From Actinomycetota bacterium (GTDB lineage: Bacteria > Actinomycetota > Acidimicrobiia > Acidimicrobiales > Ilumatobacteraceae), in the NCBI GenBank assembly GCA_030685215.1, contig JAUXQB010000261.1, positions 1 to 33,357 on the forward strand: DNA of 33,357 nucleotides, in the 5' to 3' direction. This document shows positions 15,317 to 21,806 of the stretch, one piece after another. The stretch's first letter is position 1; every line of letters starts with the position of its first letter. The notes below the pieces were generated by a model. That model ran no database searches, was not told where the DNA came from, and worked only from the letters and a program-made list of their open reading frames with translations. A program made the position numbers and the translations under genes.

Positions 15317-16249
15317 CTACTTGCCGCCCTCTTGGTCGCGCAGGAAACGCTCGACCTCGGCCATCAGGTCGTCGCTGTTCACCTCGTGCTCGGGGCCGAG
15401 CTCGCCACCCACCGAGTCGTCGTCGTCGTCATCGTCGTCGTCGTCGACCTCGTCGTAGTCGAAGTCGTCGTCGAGCTCGCCGCTGTCGGCCAGCGACTCG
15501 AGCCGCGACACGTAGCCGACGAGGTCGTTGTCGTCGCTGACGAACGCGGTGACGCGCGTGTCGTAGTCGTGCGACTCGGCCTGCAGGCGGGCGGTGGGCG
15601 CCGGTGTGCCGATGATCTCGCACGCACGTTCCACCAGAGCCAGCGAGGCCTTGGGCGACGGCACCTGCGACGCGTACGCGGGGACCGCCGCCCACAGCGA
15701 CGCGGAGGAGAGGTCGGCGCGGGTGCACGCGTCGTGCACGACGCCGACGATGCCGGTGGGACCTTCGTAGCGGCTGCGCTGCAGGTCGAAGCGGTCGATG
15801 ACATCCTGCTCGGTGGCGGTGCCGATGAGCTGCACGGGCCTGCTGTGCGGTACATCGGCGAGCAGCGCGCCGAGCGTGAGCACCATCGACACGTCGAACC
15901 GGCGAGCGATGCCGATGAGCTGGTCGGTGAACAGTCGCCACCGCAGCGCGGGCTCCGGGCCGAGAAGGAGGATGACATCGCCTCCCGGCGTGCTCGCGCT
16001 CCACACGCCGACCGTGGGCCACACGATCGTGCGGCGTTGCTCCGGAGTGAGGCGCACGTGCGGGCGCACGGTGGCGAAGTCGGTGAACTCCTCCGGATCG
16101 ATCTCGGCGAGCGGCTGTGCGTGCCACGCCTCCACGAGGTGCCGCACGCTGTTGCTGGCCGCGTCGGCCGCGTCGTTCCAGCCGGTGAAGGCCGCGACCA
16201 TCAGAGGGCGCTGCAACGTGGGTTGCGACAGCCAGCGCACGTGCTCCAT
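15317..16249 (-). CDS. PAC2 family protein with acidic tail
   Basis: 310 residues. The N-terminal about 250 residues match the PAC2 (proteasome-assembly-chaperone-2-like) family of Actinobacteria: Pro-Leu-Met-Val-Ala-Ala-Phe-Thr-Gly-Trp-Asn-Asp-Ala-Ala-Asp-Ala-Ala (15-31), Leu-Thr-Leu-Gly-Ala-Leu-Leu-Ala-Asp-Val-Pro-His-Ser-Arg-Pro (124-138) and Tyr-Val-Ser-Arg-Leu-Glu (246-251). The biochemical role of the bacterial members is not settled. Residues 260-280 are acidic with ten consecutive Asp (269-278), encoded by a GAC/GAT-rich run near 15413-15442, and the tail ends in a short helix and Glu-Gly-Gly-Lys. ATG at 16249 is chosen because family similarity begins immediately; the frame stays open to 16675 but that part looks non-coding. 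It is divergent from the AAC(3)-like gene. Confidence 0.85.
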   Translation of the reverse strand: MEHVRWLSQPTLQRPLMVAAFTGWNDAADAASNSVRHLVEAWHAQPLAEIDPEEFTDFATVRPHVRLTPEQRRTIVWPTVGVWSASTPGGDVILLLGPEPALRWRLFTDQLIGIARRFDVSMVLTLGALLADVPHSRPVQLIGTATEQDVIDRFDLQRSRYEGPTGIVGVVHDACTRADLSSASLWAAVPAYASQVPSPKASLALVERACEIIGTPAPTARLQAESHDYDTRVTAFVSDDNDLVGYVSRLESLADSGELDDDFDYDEVDDDDDDDDDDSVGGELGPEHEVNSDDLMAEVERFLRDQEGGK

Positions 16250-16331
16250 GGGTTTCCACGCTATCGCCGCTCGCGCATCGCGGCCCGCCAACTCGTTGGT
16301 GCGGCCACCGATCGCATGTGAGACTGCAGCG

Positions 16332-17168
16332 ATGTCAGCGACCGTCGTGCACTCGGTCATCGATCGCACGCCCGAGCCCGTCACACACGCAGCCATCTGC
16401 ACGGCGCTCGCCGCGGCGGGCGTCAGCTCTGGTGCGTCGGTCATCGTGCACTCGTCGCTGTCGCGCATCGGTTGGGTCGTGGGTGGTGCGCACACCGTCG
16501 TCGGCGCCGTCCTCGACGCGGTCGGTCCCGACGGCACCGTCACCATGCCCTCGATGTCGAGCGACCTCAGCGATCCGGCGCGTTGGGAAGCCCCACCGGT
16601 GCCCGAGTCGTGGTGGCAGACCATCCGCGAGCAGACGCCGGCCTTCGACGTGCACCTCACGCCCACCACGCACATGGGCGCGGTGGTGGAGTGCTTCCGC
16701 CACGTGCCGGGAGCGGTGCGCAGCGCTCATCCCGCCGACTCGTTCGTCTCGGTCGGTCCGCTCGCTCCGCACGTCGCGCAGCCGCATCCGCTCAGCCCCG
16801 CGTTCGGCGACGGGTCGCCGCTGTCGCGTCTGTACGAGCTCGACGCGCGCATCGTGCTGCTCGGCGTCGGGCACTCGAACAACACCTCGCTGCACCTGGC
16901 CGAGTGGCGCGCCGCGCAGGCCTCGATGCCGGCCACCATCATCACCTACGGGGCGCCGGTGATGCGCGATGGTGCGCGCCAGTGGGTGGAGTTCGAGGAT
17001 CTCGACTACGACGCCGACGACTTCGCTGCGCTCGGCGACGCGTTCGCGGCCGATGGCGGCGAGGTGCAAATCGTGCCGCTCGGGGTGGGTGACGTGACCA
17101 CCTGCTCGATGCGCGAGATCGTCGACTTCGGCGTCAGCTGGTTGTGCGCGAATCGTCCGCAGCGCTGA
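16332..17168 (+). CDS. AAC(3)-family (aminoglycoside 3-N-acetyltransferase-like) protein
   Basis: 278 residues, normal for the AAC(3)/YokD family, which uses acetyl-CoA. Val-His-Ser-Ser-Leu-Ser-Arg-Ile-Gly-Trp-Val-Val-Gly-Gly (39-52) and Val-Gly-Pro-Asp-Gly-Thr-Val-Thr-Met-Pro (64-73) are the opening family motifs. Leu-Leu-Gly-Val-Gly-His181-Ser-Asn-Asn-Thr185-Ser-Leu-His188-Leu-Ala-Glu191 contains the conserved active-site His and Glu. Environmental members often act on unknown amines, so the name does not prove drug resistance. ATG 16332 fits; the frame extends upstream without family likeness. The 82-bp gap to the divergent PAC2 gene contains the dyad CCAAC-TC-GTTGG (16288-16299). The stop is inside a small hairpin shared with the convergent selenoprotein gene. 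Confidence 0.87.
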   Translation: MSATVVHSVIDRTPEPVTHAAICTALAAAGVSSGASVIVHSSLSRIGWVVGGAHTVVGAVLDAVGPDGTVTMPSMSSDLSDPARWEAPPVPESWWQTIREQTPAFDVHLTPTTHMGAVVECFRHVPGAVRSAHPADSFVSVGPLAPHVAQPHPLSPAFGDGSPLSRLYELDARIVLLGVGHSNNTSLHLAEWRAAQASMPATIITYGAPVMRDGARQWVEFEDLDYDADDFAALGDAFAADGGEVQIVPLGVGDVTTCSMREIVDFGVSWLCANRPQR

Positions 17169-17178
17169 CCGGCGTCAG
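17165..17178. terminator. Small CTGAC-CGGC-GTCAG hairpin over both stop codons
   Basis: A 5-bp dyad with a 4-base loop spans the AAC(3)-like TGA (17166-17168) and the complement of the opposite TGA (17175-17177). It is weak on its own, but it repeats the arrangement seen at 5206-5232 and 30631-30647. Confidence 0.4.
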
Positions 17179-18275
17179 AGCTGCGGCAGCACCGTGTAGG
17201 CCTCGCCGCCGCCGGAGGCGATGACGTCGTCGAGCCAGTTGCCCTCGTACACGTCGTTGGGGCCTTGCATCAGGTCGTTCTCCGTGGCGTCGGCAGGGGT
17301 GGTGACGAGGGTCCAGGCCTGGCGCTTGTACGTCCAGTTCGCCGGGTACAGGCGATGCGCTTCCCGCCACCACGGCACCGCCGCGTCGGGGCCCACCGTG
17401 CGGCGCAGGTGCTCGCCGAGCTCGAAGCACGCGGCGGCGCGAGCTTCGTCGGTGCCACGCGGCTGCGAGCGGGCGATGACCTCCTCGGCGGGCAGCACGA
17501 ACCGCGACTCGGCGACGTGGTGTGCCCAGTCGACGATGGCGGCGCGGTAGTCGTCGGCCACGTCGGGGATCTTCTTCACCTCGGTGAGCATGCTCGTGAT
17601 GCGCTCCGGGAGGCCCTCGGGGATGTCCATGTCGCGGAGCGGGCTGCGTTCGATGGACGCGCCCTCGGCGGGACGCACGATGGTGCCGGTCTCGTCGATC
17701 CACACCGCCATCGGGATGTTGATGAACCCGAACAGCTCGTCGGTGAGGTGCTGCGTGTCGATCAGGTTCACCTGCGCGAGCGCGGGATCAGCGGGCAGCG
17801 ACGCGTCGATCCACTTGGTGGTGTGTGCCGGTTCCACGTCGAGTGCGACGGTGACGACCGTGAACCCGAGCGGTGCGAGTTCGGTGTGGAGCGCCTGCCA
17901 CCCGGGCAGGCTGGTGCGACAGCCTCAATAGCTCGCCCAGGCGACGAGCAGCACCTTTCGGCCGTGGAGCGACGACAGCCGGAACGGGCTGCCGCCGGTG
18001 GTGCGCAGTTCGGGGTCGGCGGCTGCGGCGGTGGTGAGTGCGCGTCCGCCGAGCGTGGCGGGGCCGATCGCCCACACCCCGTGCTCGGGGTCGTGGATCA
18101 CGGGCATGCCCAGGCGTTGTGCGGCGATCTCGATGTCGATGGTGCCGTCGGCGCGGAGGCTGCCCGGTGCGGGGACGCACACGTCGCCCTGGCACAGGCC
18201 CTGGGGCTTCGCGTGCCAGCCGGTGTGGTCGGCGAACGCGTCGGTGTCGACGGCGTCGAGCGTCTGGAGGATCAT
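17175..18275 (-). CDS. Predicted selenoprotein: thioredoxin-fold (AhpC/ResA-like) oxidoreductase with in-frame TGA
   Basis: 366 residues if the TGA at 17927-17925 (codon 117) is read as selenocysteine. Upstream is open from ATG 18275, downstream from codon 118 to the stop at 17175, all in one frame. Residues 96-116 form the strand and turn before a thioredoxin active site (Ser-Leu-His-Gly-Arg-Lys-Val-Leu-Leu-Val-Ala-Trp-Ala-Ser-Tyr), then Sec117-Gly-Cys119-Arg, then Leu-Pro-Gly-Trp-Gln-Ala-Leu-His and Gly-Phe-Thr-Val-Val-Thr-Val-Ala-Leu-Asp, the normal continuation of a redoxin; Ile-Asn-Ile-Pro holds the cis-Pro. The N-terminal about 90 residues include Cys28-x4-Cys33. The C-terminal about 130 residues are helical, TPR-like. 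A hairpin follows the TGA. The gene lies 12 bases after the SCO6745-type gene. Two split genes or a nonsense mutation are the alternatives. Confidence 0.85.
17893..17927 (-). promoter_or_regulatory. Candidate bacterial SECIS: TGA codon plus downstream hairpin
   Basis: On the minus strand, TGA (17927-17925) is followed by 13 bases and then GCCTGCC-CGGGT-GGCAGGC (17911-17893), a perfect 7-bp GC stem with a 5-base loop containing GGGU. Bacterial SECIS elements lie inside the reading frame directly after the UGA, with a short stem and a G near the start of the apical loop; the UGA-to-loop distance here is 20 bases, within the usual range. SelB would bind it. Confidence 0.7.
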
Positions 18276-18287
18276 GGCCGGACCGTA

Positions 18288-19172
18288 TCAGCGCTTCGCT
18301 GTCTGGCCCGCCAGGTCGTGCGGACCGGAGGCCGGATAGCCGAAACCGGCCCGGACGGTGGCACCCCACGGGTTCATGATGTCGAGCAGCTCGTCGAGCT
18401 GCGTGCCGAGGGCCTTCAGCGCCCCGGCCATCTGCTGATCGGTGTGCACCTCGATGCTCTCGCGCAGCTCGCGCCCGGCGTCGGTGAATCCGATCTCGTC
18501 GACGAGGCCCCGTGATCGCAGCCGCTGGTGCGCGGCTTCGAACTGCTCGTCGGTCCAGGCGCGGGTGCGGCTGTAGCTGCGCATCGGCAGGCCCCAGTAC
18601 AGCTCGCTGAGGAGACCGATCTCGGTGGCGTCGAGGCCGGCGCTGATCCAGGCGGCCGTGTGGCTGTCGCCGCGGTACTCGCGCAGCAGGTCGCCGTAAC
18701 GGAACACGGCGCCGAGGTCGGTGTCGGGGATGGGCTGCGAGCGAACACCGGCGTAGAGCGGGCGACCCTCCGGACGCAGCGGCTCGACCGCGAGGCCGAG
18801 CAGCTCGCGGGCGCGGGCGACGCCGGCGGGCTGGTCGCCGAGCAGGCGTCGCAGCTGCCCGATGGCGCCGTCGTCGCGCGCCTGGCAGATGGTGGCGGCG
18901 TCGGTGAGCGTCCATCCGTGTCGCACGGCGGGCACCACGGCGGAAGGGTTGAAGACCGAGAACGCGGCGGCCACCACCTCGCCGGGCACCTGCCCCATCA
19001 GCGACCCGCGGCTGGTGAAGTACGCCACGCCGTCGGGCATCGCGACCCCGTTCAACGTGGAGGGGCTCGACGCGAATCCGAGCGCGGCGTAGTTGGCGTG
19101 GCACTCGGGTGAGAAGTACACCTGACCGACGACAGGTTCGAGTGCAGCGGCGAGGGCACGGGCGGGTTCCAT
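18288..19172 (-). CDS. SCO6745-family (SalK-like) protein
   Basis: 294 residues. The pattern matches the actinobacterial SCO6745/SalK group: Tyr-Phe-Ser-Pro-Glu-Cys near residue 20; Gly-Arg-Pro-Leu-Tyr-Ala-Gly; Leu-Leu-Arg-Glu-Tyr-Arg-Gly-Asp-Ser-His-Thr-Ala-Ala-Trp; Gly-Leu-Asp-Ala-Thr-Glu; Arg-x-Trp-Thr-Asp-Glu-Gln-Phe; and a winged-helix-like C-terminal part (Leu-Arg-Ser-Arg-Gly-Leu-Val-Asp, Phe-Thr-Asp-Ala-Gly-Arg-Glu-Leu-Arg). The MarR-like C-terminus suggests nucleic-acid or ligand binding, but no role is established for the family. ATG at 19172; the gene is divergent from a GNAT gene over 52 bases and stands first in a two-gene operon with the predicted selenoprotein 12 bases downstream. 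The shared transcript is the only hint of joint function. Confidence 0.82.
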   Translation of the reverse strand: MEPARALAAALEPVVGQVYFSPECHANYAALGFASSPSTLNGVAMPDGVAYFTSRGSLMGQVPGEVVAAAFSVFNPSAVVPAVRHGWTLTDAATICQARDDGAIGQLRRLLGDQPAGVARARELLGLAVEPLRPEGRPLYAGVRSQPIPDTDLGAVFRYGDLLREYRGDSHTAAWISAGLDATEIGLLSELYWGLPMRSYSRTRAWTDEQFEAAHQRLRSRGLVDEIGFTDAGRELRESIEVHTDQQMAGALKALGTQLDELLDIMNPWGATVRAGFGYPASGPHDLAGQTAKR

Positions 19173-19224
19173 GGGTGGGCACCATATGCGCCGCACCTTC
19201 GCCGGTCGCAAGCGAGGGCGTATC

Positions 19225-19671
19225 GTGCTCGTCGTGACCGTCACCATCGAGATCGCCACCGAAGTCACCGACGAGTTGGTCGGCGCGTTCGCGCACCTCG
19301 TGCCGCAGTTGTCGAAGAGCTCGCCGCCGCCCACCGCCACCGAGCTCGACGAGATGGTGAGCGCGGCTGCGAGCGATGTGCTGATCGCGCGCCTCGACGG
19401 CGCGATCGTGGGAACACTCACGCTGGTGACGTTCCGCATCCCCACCGGCGTGCGTGCCTGGATCGAGGACGTCGTGGTCGACGGCTCGGCGCGGGGTCAC
19501 GGCGTGGGCGAAGCGCTCAACCAGTTCGCGCTGCGCCTCGCTGGCGAGAACGGTGCCAAGACCGTCGACCTCACCTCCCGCCCGTCACGCGAAGCGGCCA
19601 ACCGTCTCTATCAACGCATCGGCTTCGTCGCCCGCGACACCAACGTCTACCGGTTCTCACTCGACGACTGA
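19225..19671 (+). CDS. GNAT family N-acetyltransferase
   Basis: 148 residues from GTG 19225. Motif A reads Ile-Glu-Asp-Val-Val-Val-Asp-Gly-Ser-Ala-Arg-Gly-His-Gly-Val-Gly-Glu-Ala-Leu, with the Arg-Gly-x-Gly-x-Gly pyrophosphate loop. Later Val-Asp-Leu-Thr-Ser-Arg-Pro-Ser-Arg-Glu-Ala-Ala-Asn-Arg-Leu-Tyr-Gln-Arg-Ile-Gly-Phe is the standard motif B with the final Asn-x-x-Leu-Tyr. The compact form is like acetyltransferases for small molecules; the acceptor is unknown. GAGGG at 19214-19218 lies 6 bases before GTG 19225, which favours that start over GTG 19234; the frame opens at 19171 but the extra part overlaps the divergent gene's start. A long imperfect hairpin lies 45 bases after the stop. Confidence 0.85.
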   Translation: MLVVTVTIEIATEVTDELVGAFAHLVPQLSKSSPPPTATELDEMVSAAASDVLIARLDGAIVGTLTLVTFRIPTGVRAWIEDVVVDGSARGHGVGEALNQFALRLAGENGAKTVDLTSRPSREAANRLYQRIGFVARDTNVYRFSLDD

Positions 19672-19715
19672 GCCGCGGCCGGCGAGCGCGGTCGGTGCGA
19701 GGTCGTCCCGTCGAA

Positions 19716-19762
19716 CTCTGGTCATGTTTCGTCTCCATGCGCGAGACAGAACGTGACCAGAG
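19716..19762. terminator. 20-bp imperfect stem-loop downstream of GNAT gene
   Basis: CTCTGGTCATGTTTCGTCTC (19716-19735) pairs with 19743-19762; 17 of 20 positions are Watson-Crick and two of the other three would be G-U pairs in a plus-strand transcript. The loop is 7 bases. It lies between the GNAT stop (19671) and the cupin operon promoter and probably insulates them. Confidence 0.6.
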
Positions 19763-19782
19763 CCCTGCCGACGGTTCTCTGC

Positions 19783-19841
19783 AATGGTCAAGTTGCTTGA
19801 CGAGTACGTCAACCGCAGCGTATGTTGTCAAGCGACTTGAC
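19783..19841 (+). promoter_or_regulatory. Cupin-marR promoter with twin MarR-type operators
   Basis: Two copies of GTCAAGNNNCTTGAC lie at 19787-19801 and 19827-19841, 40 bp apart centre to centre, about four helical turns. They sit in larger 19-base arms (19783-19801 and 19827-19845) that are inverted copies with one mismatch. A sigma-70-like promoter can be drawn: TTGACG at 19797-19802, 18-base spacer, TATGTT at 19821-19826. The first operator covers the -35 and the second starts at the -10 edge, so binding would block polymerase. The encoded MarR protein is the obvious ligand. Confidence 0.8.
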
Positions 19842-19856
19842 CATTGAGGAGACATC

Positions 19857-20231
19857 ATGCCAGTCCTGACCGCACCCACCGCTCCCACCCACCGACTTCC
19901 CGGCACCGCGTTCACGCCGTTGGCTGCGCCGTCGCTCGGACCCACCGAGACGTCGGTGTGGAAGGTGTCGATCGAGGCCGGCACCGAATCCGTCCCTCAC
20001 TCGCTCACGAGAGGCGAGGTGTTCGTCGTGCTGCGTGGCACCGCTCGTGTCCGCATCGGCGACGCCACGCAGGCCGCAGGCGTCGGCGACGTCATCATCG
20101 TGCCGGCCGACACGCTGTTCGAGCTCACCAACTCGGGCGACGACGTGCTCGAGGCGATGTGCTGCATGCCGGTCGGTGGGCAGGCGAAGATGGGCGCGGC
20201 CGAGCCGTTCACACCGCCGTGGGCGCTGTGA
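19857..20231 (+). CDS. Small cupin-domain protein
   Basis: 124 residues, one cupin barrel. Motif 1 is Pro-His48-Ser-Leu-Thr-Arg-Gly-Glu54-x6-Gly61, lacking the second His of HxH (Leu50). Motif 2 is Gly77-Asp-x4-Pro83-Ala-Asp-x2-Phe88-x3-Asn92, with Phe in place of the metal His. With two of the usual ligands missing, a metal-dependent reaction is unlikely; binding or sensing of a small molecule fits better. Val-Leu-Arg-Gly-Thr-Ala-Arg-Val and Pro-Ala-Asp-Thr-Leu-Phe are typical cupin strands. ATG 19857 follows GAGGAG (19846-19851) by 5 bases. It is the first gene of a two-gene operon with a MarR regulator and is controlled by the twin operators, so it may bind or modify the compound that releases the regulator (inference). 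Confidence 0.88.
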   Translation: MPVLTAPTAPTHRLPGTAFTPLAAPSLGPTETSVWKVSIEAGTESVPHSLTRGEVFVVLRGTARVRIGDATQAAGVGDVIIVPADTLFELTNSGDDVLEAMCCMPVGGQAKMGAAEPFTPPWAL

Positions 20232-20695
20232 CCGCGGCGGTCCCGTCACCCCCGCTGGCCCGACTGTTCGCGATGGCGTTCCGTCAGATCGTGGATCAGC
20301 TCCACGACACCCTCGGCGAGCGAGGGTGGGACGACGTGCGGCCCGTCTACGGGTTCGTGCTGCTCGCCGCCCGCGACGCTCCGGTGACGCCTCGCCAGAT
20401 CGTCGACCTGCTCGGCTTCACCAAGCAGGCCGCGTCACAGTTGGTCGACGCCATGGCGGCCGACGGATACGTCCGCAAGGACCGCGACCCGGACGACGCT
20501 CGAGCGAGGCTCGTGTCGATCACACCGAAGGGTGTCGCGCTGCTCGCCGAGGTCGAGCAGATCTACGGCGAGATCGAGCGTGGCTGGGGCGACCACATCG
20601 GTCATCGCCGCGTCGCCGCCATGCGGTCGGCGCTGGTCGATGGCCTCGCCGCCATCTACGGCGACGAGCCACCGCCGGTGCGCCCGACCTGGTGA
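20228..20695 (+). CDS. MarR family transcriptional regulator
   Basis: 155 residues. The winged helix-turn-helix is clear: Thr-Pro-Arg-Gln-Ile-Val-Asp-Leu-Leu-Gly-Phe-Thr-Lys-Gln-Ala-Ala-Ser-Gln-Leu-Val (about residues 56-75) is the recognition unit, followed by the wing Gly-Tyr-Val-Arg-Lys-Asp-Arg-Asp-Pro-Asp-Asp-Ala-Arg-Ala-Arg-Leu-Val, the family-typical Asp-x-Arg wing. Flanking helices would form the dimer. GTG 20228 overlaps the cupin TGA (GTGA, 20228-20231), so translation is coupled. The twin GTCAAGNNNCTTGAC sites upstream of the cupin gene are classic MarR palindromes, so autorepression is very likely. Effector unknown. Confidence 0.92.
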   Translation: MTAAVPSPPLARLFAMAFRQIVDQLHDTLGERGWDDVRPVYGFVLLAARDAPVTPRQIVDLLGFTKQAASQLVDAMAADGYVRKDRDPDDARARLVSITPKGVALLAEVEQIYGEIERGWGDHIGHRRVAAMRSALVDGLAAIYGDEPPPVRPTW

Positions 20696-20718
20696 CTCCG
20701 GGTCCGAGTCGTTGTGAC

Positions 20719-21723
20719 TCAGGGCTTGGGATGGGCGAACAGGAAGTCGATGATGCCGGTCGACATGTCCTGCGTGCGGCCAGGCACGTGCACGCCCCCG
20801 TGGATGGTCCACAGCTCCACGCCGACGCCGTCCGGGCACTCGGAGTAGACGGTACGTGACGACTCGGCACCCTCGATCTCGGCCACCAGGTCGAGTGCGT
20901 TCTCCTCCACCGTGGTCTCGCTGCCGCACTCGTCGTACGTGGCCCACGTGTCCGCGGTGGTGGCGGCAGAGGGGAACACTCTGCCGAGGATGCTGCCGCC
21001 CTCGAACGCGATGGTGCTGTCGTCCGTGCCGTGGATCTGCAGCACGCTCACCGGCTCCTGCACGCCGCACTCGTCGGGGTCGGCGAACGTGGCGCCCGCG
21101 AGGCTGGCGACGGCCGCGACCATGCCGGAGTGGTCGCAGGCCATGCGGTACGACATGAAGCCGCCGTTGGAGTGACCGACGAAGAAGATGCGCTTCGGGT
21201 CGACGTTGTACTCGGTCTGCACCTGCTCGACCAGCAGTGCGAGGTAGGCCGAGTCGTCGACCGTGGAGATGAAGCCGCAACATGCATCGGTGGCGTTCCA
21301 GAACTGCTCGCCGAGCACGTCGGTGGTGCCGTCGGGGTGCACGTAGAGGAAACCGCGCTCCTCGGCGAGCGGCTGGAACTGGAAGTAGAGCTCCTGCAAC
21401 GACCCACTCGCCGTGTAGCCGTGCAGCAACACCACCAGTGGCATCGCAGTGGCTTCGTCGTAGCTCGACGGCACGAACACGTCGAACGGGCGAGCGACGA
21501 GCGGGTCGAGCGTGGTCGTCGGTCCGGTGGCCGGCGCAGTGCTGGCGGGTGAGGTCGCGTTCGGCAGTGTGGTGTCGGGGAGTGTCGTGTCGGGGAGGGT
21601 CGACATCGAGTCCGGCCGCGTGGTGGTCGCTCCGGGAGCGGACGTGTCGGTCGAGCCGCCGTTGCCGGCGCTGCATGCGGCCATCCCGATGGTCACGAGC
21701 AGGAGGACGACGGCGCGGCGCAT
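20719..21723 (-). CDS. PHB-depolymerase/feruloyl-esterase-like alpha/beta hydrolase lipoprotein
   Basis: 334 residues. Lipobox Gly-Met-Ala-Ala-Cys (Cys17), then a Thr/Pro/Ser linker (20-72) with short repeats of Leu-Pro-Asp-Thr-Thr. The hydrolase domain has the oxyanion segment Val-Val-Leu-Leu-His-Gly-Tyr (97-103), the nucleophile elbow Gly-His-Ser185-Asn-Gly-Gly, an acid residue near Asp234/235 (Ile-His-Gly-Thr-Asp-Asp) and His312 (Gly-Gly-Val-His-Val-Pro-Gly). This arrangement is that of the LpqC/PHB-depolymerase/carbohydrate-esterase 1 group, and five to six Cys in the domain suit disulfides outside the cell. It probably cleaves ester bonds in polymers or surface material. ATG 21723. Convergent with marR over 23 bases, divergent from the NAT gene over 83 bases. 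Confidence 0.88.
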   Translation of the reverse strand: MRRAVVLLLVTIGMAACSAGNGGSTDTSAPGATTTRPDSMSTLPDTTLPDTTLPNATSPASTAPATGPTTTLDPLVARPFDVFVPSSYDEATAMPLVVLLHGYTASGSLQELYFQFQPLAEERGFLYVHPDGTTDVLGEQFWNATDACCGFISTVDDSAYLALLVEQVQTEYNVDPKRIFFVGHSNGGFMSYRMACDHSGMVAAVASLAGATFADPDECGVQEPVSVLQIHGTDDSTIAFEGGSILGRVFPSAATTADTWATYDECGSETTVEENALDLVAEIEGAESSRTVYSECPDGVGVELWTIHGGVHVPGRTQDMSTGIIDFLFAHPKP

Positions 21724-21806
21724 CGCTGCAATGTACGAGACGATCCGTTCCACGCGCCTGGCGTGCGCCGTGACGCGCAGCACGCCCTGTCGCGTACGAT
21801 CGCTCC

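Noticed and set aside
15413-15442. GTC/GTC microsatellite as a phase-variable switch
   Set aside because: It encodes a plain Asp run; a triplet repeat cannot shift frame and it is interrupted by ATC.
16332-17168. Acquired aminoglycoside-resistance gene
   Set aside because: Composition matches neighbours and no mobile element is near; chromosomal AAC(3)-like proteins are common in environmental Actinobacteria and need not modify drugs.
17175-17837. Separate 220-residue gene starting at GTG 17837
   Set aside because: It would begin in the middle of the thioredoxin fold, has no Shine-Dalgarno and shares its phase with the upstream frame up to the TGA; one gene with Sec explains it better.
19171-19224. 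Upstream ATG start for the second GNAT gene
   Set aside because: It would overlap the divergent gene's start codon, while GAGGG places initiation at 19225.
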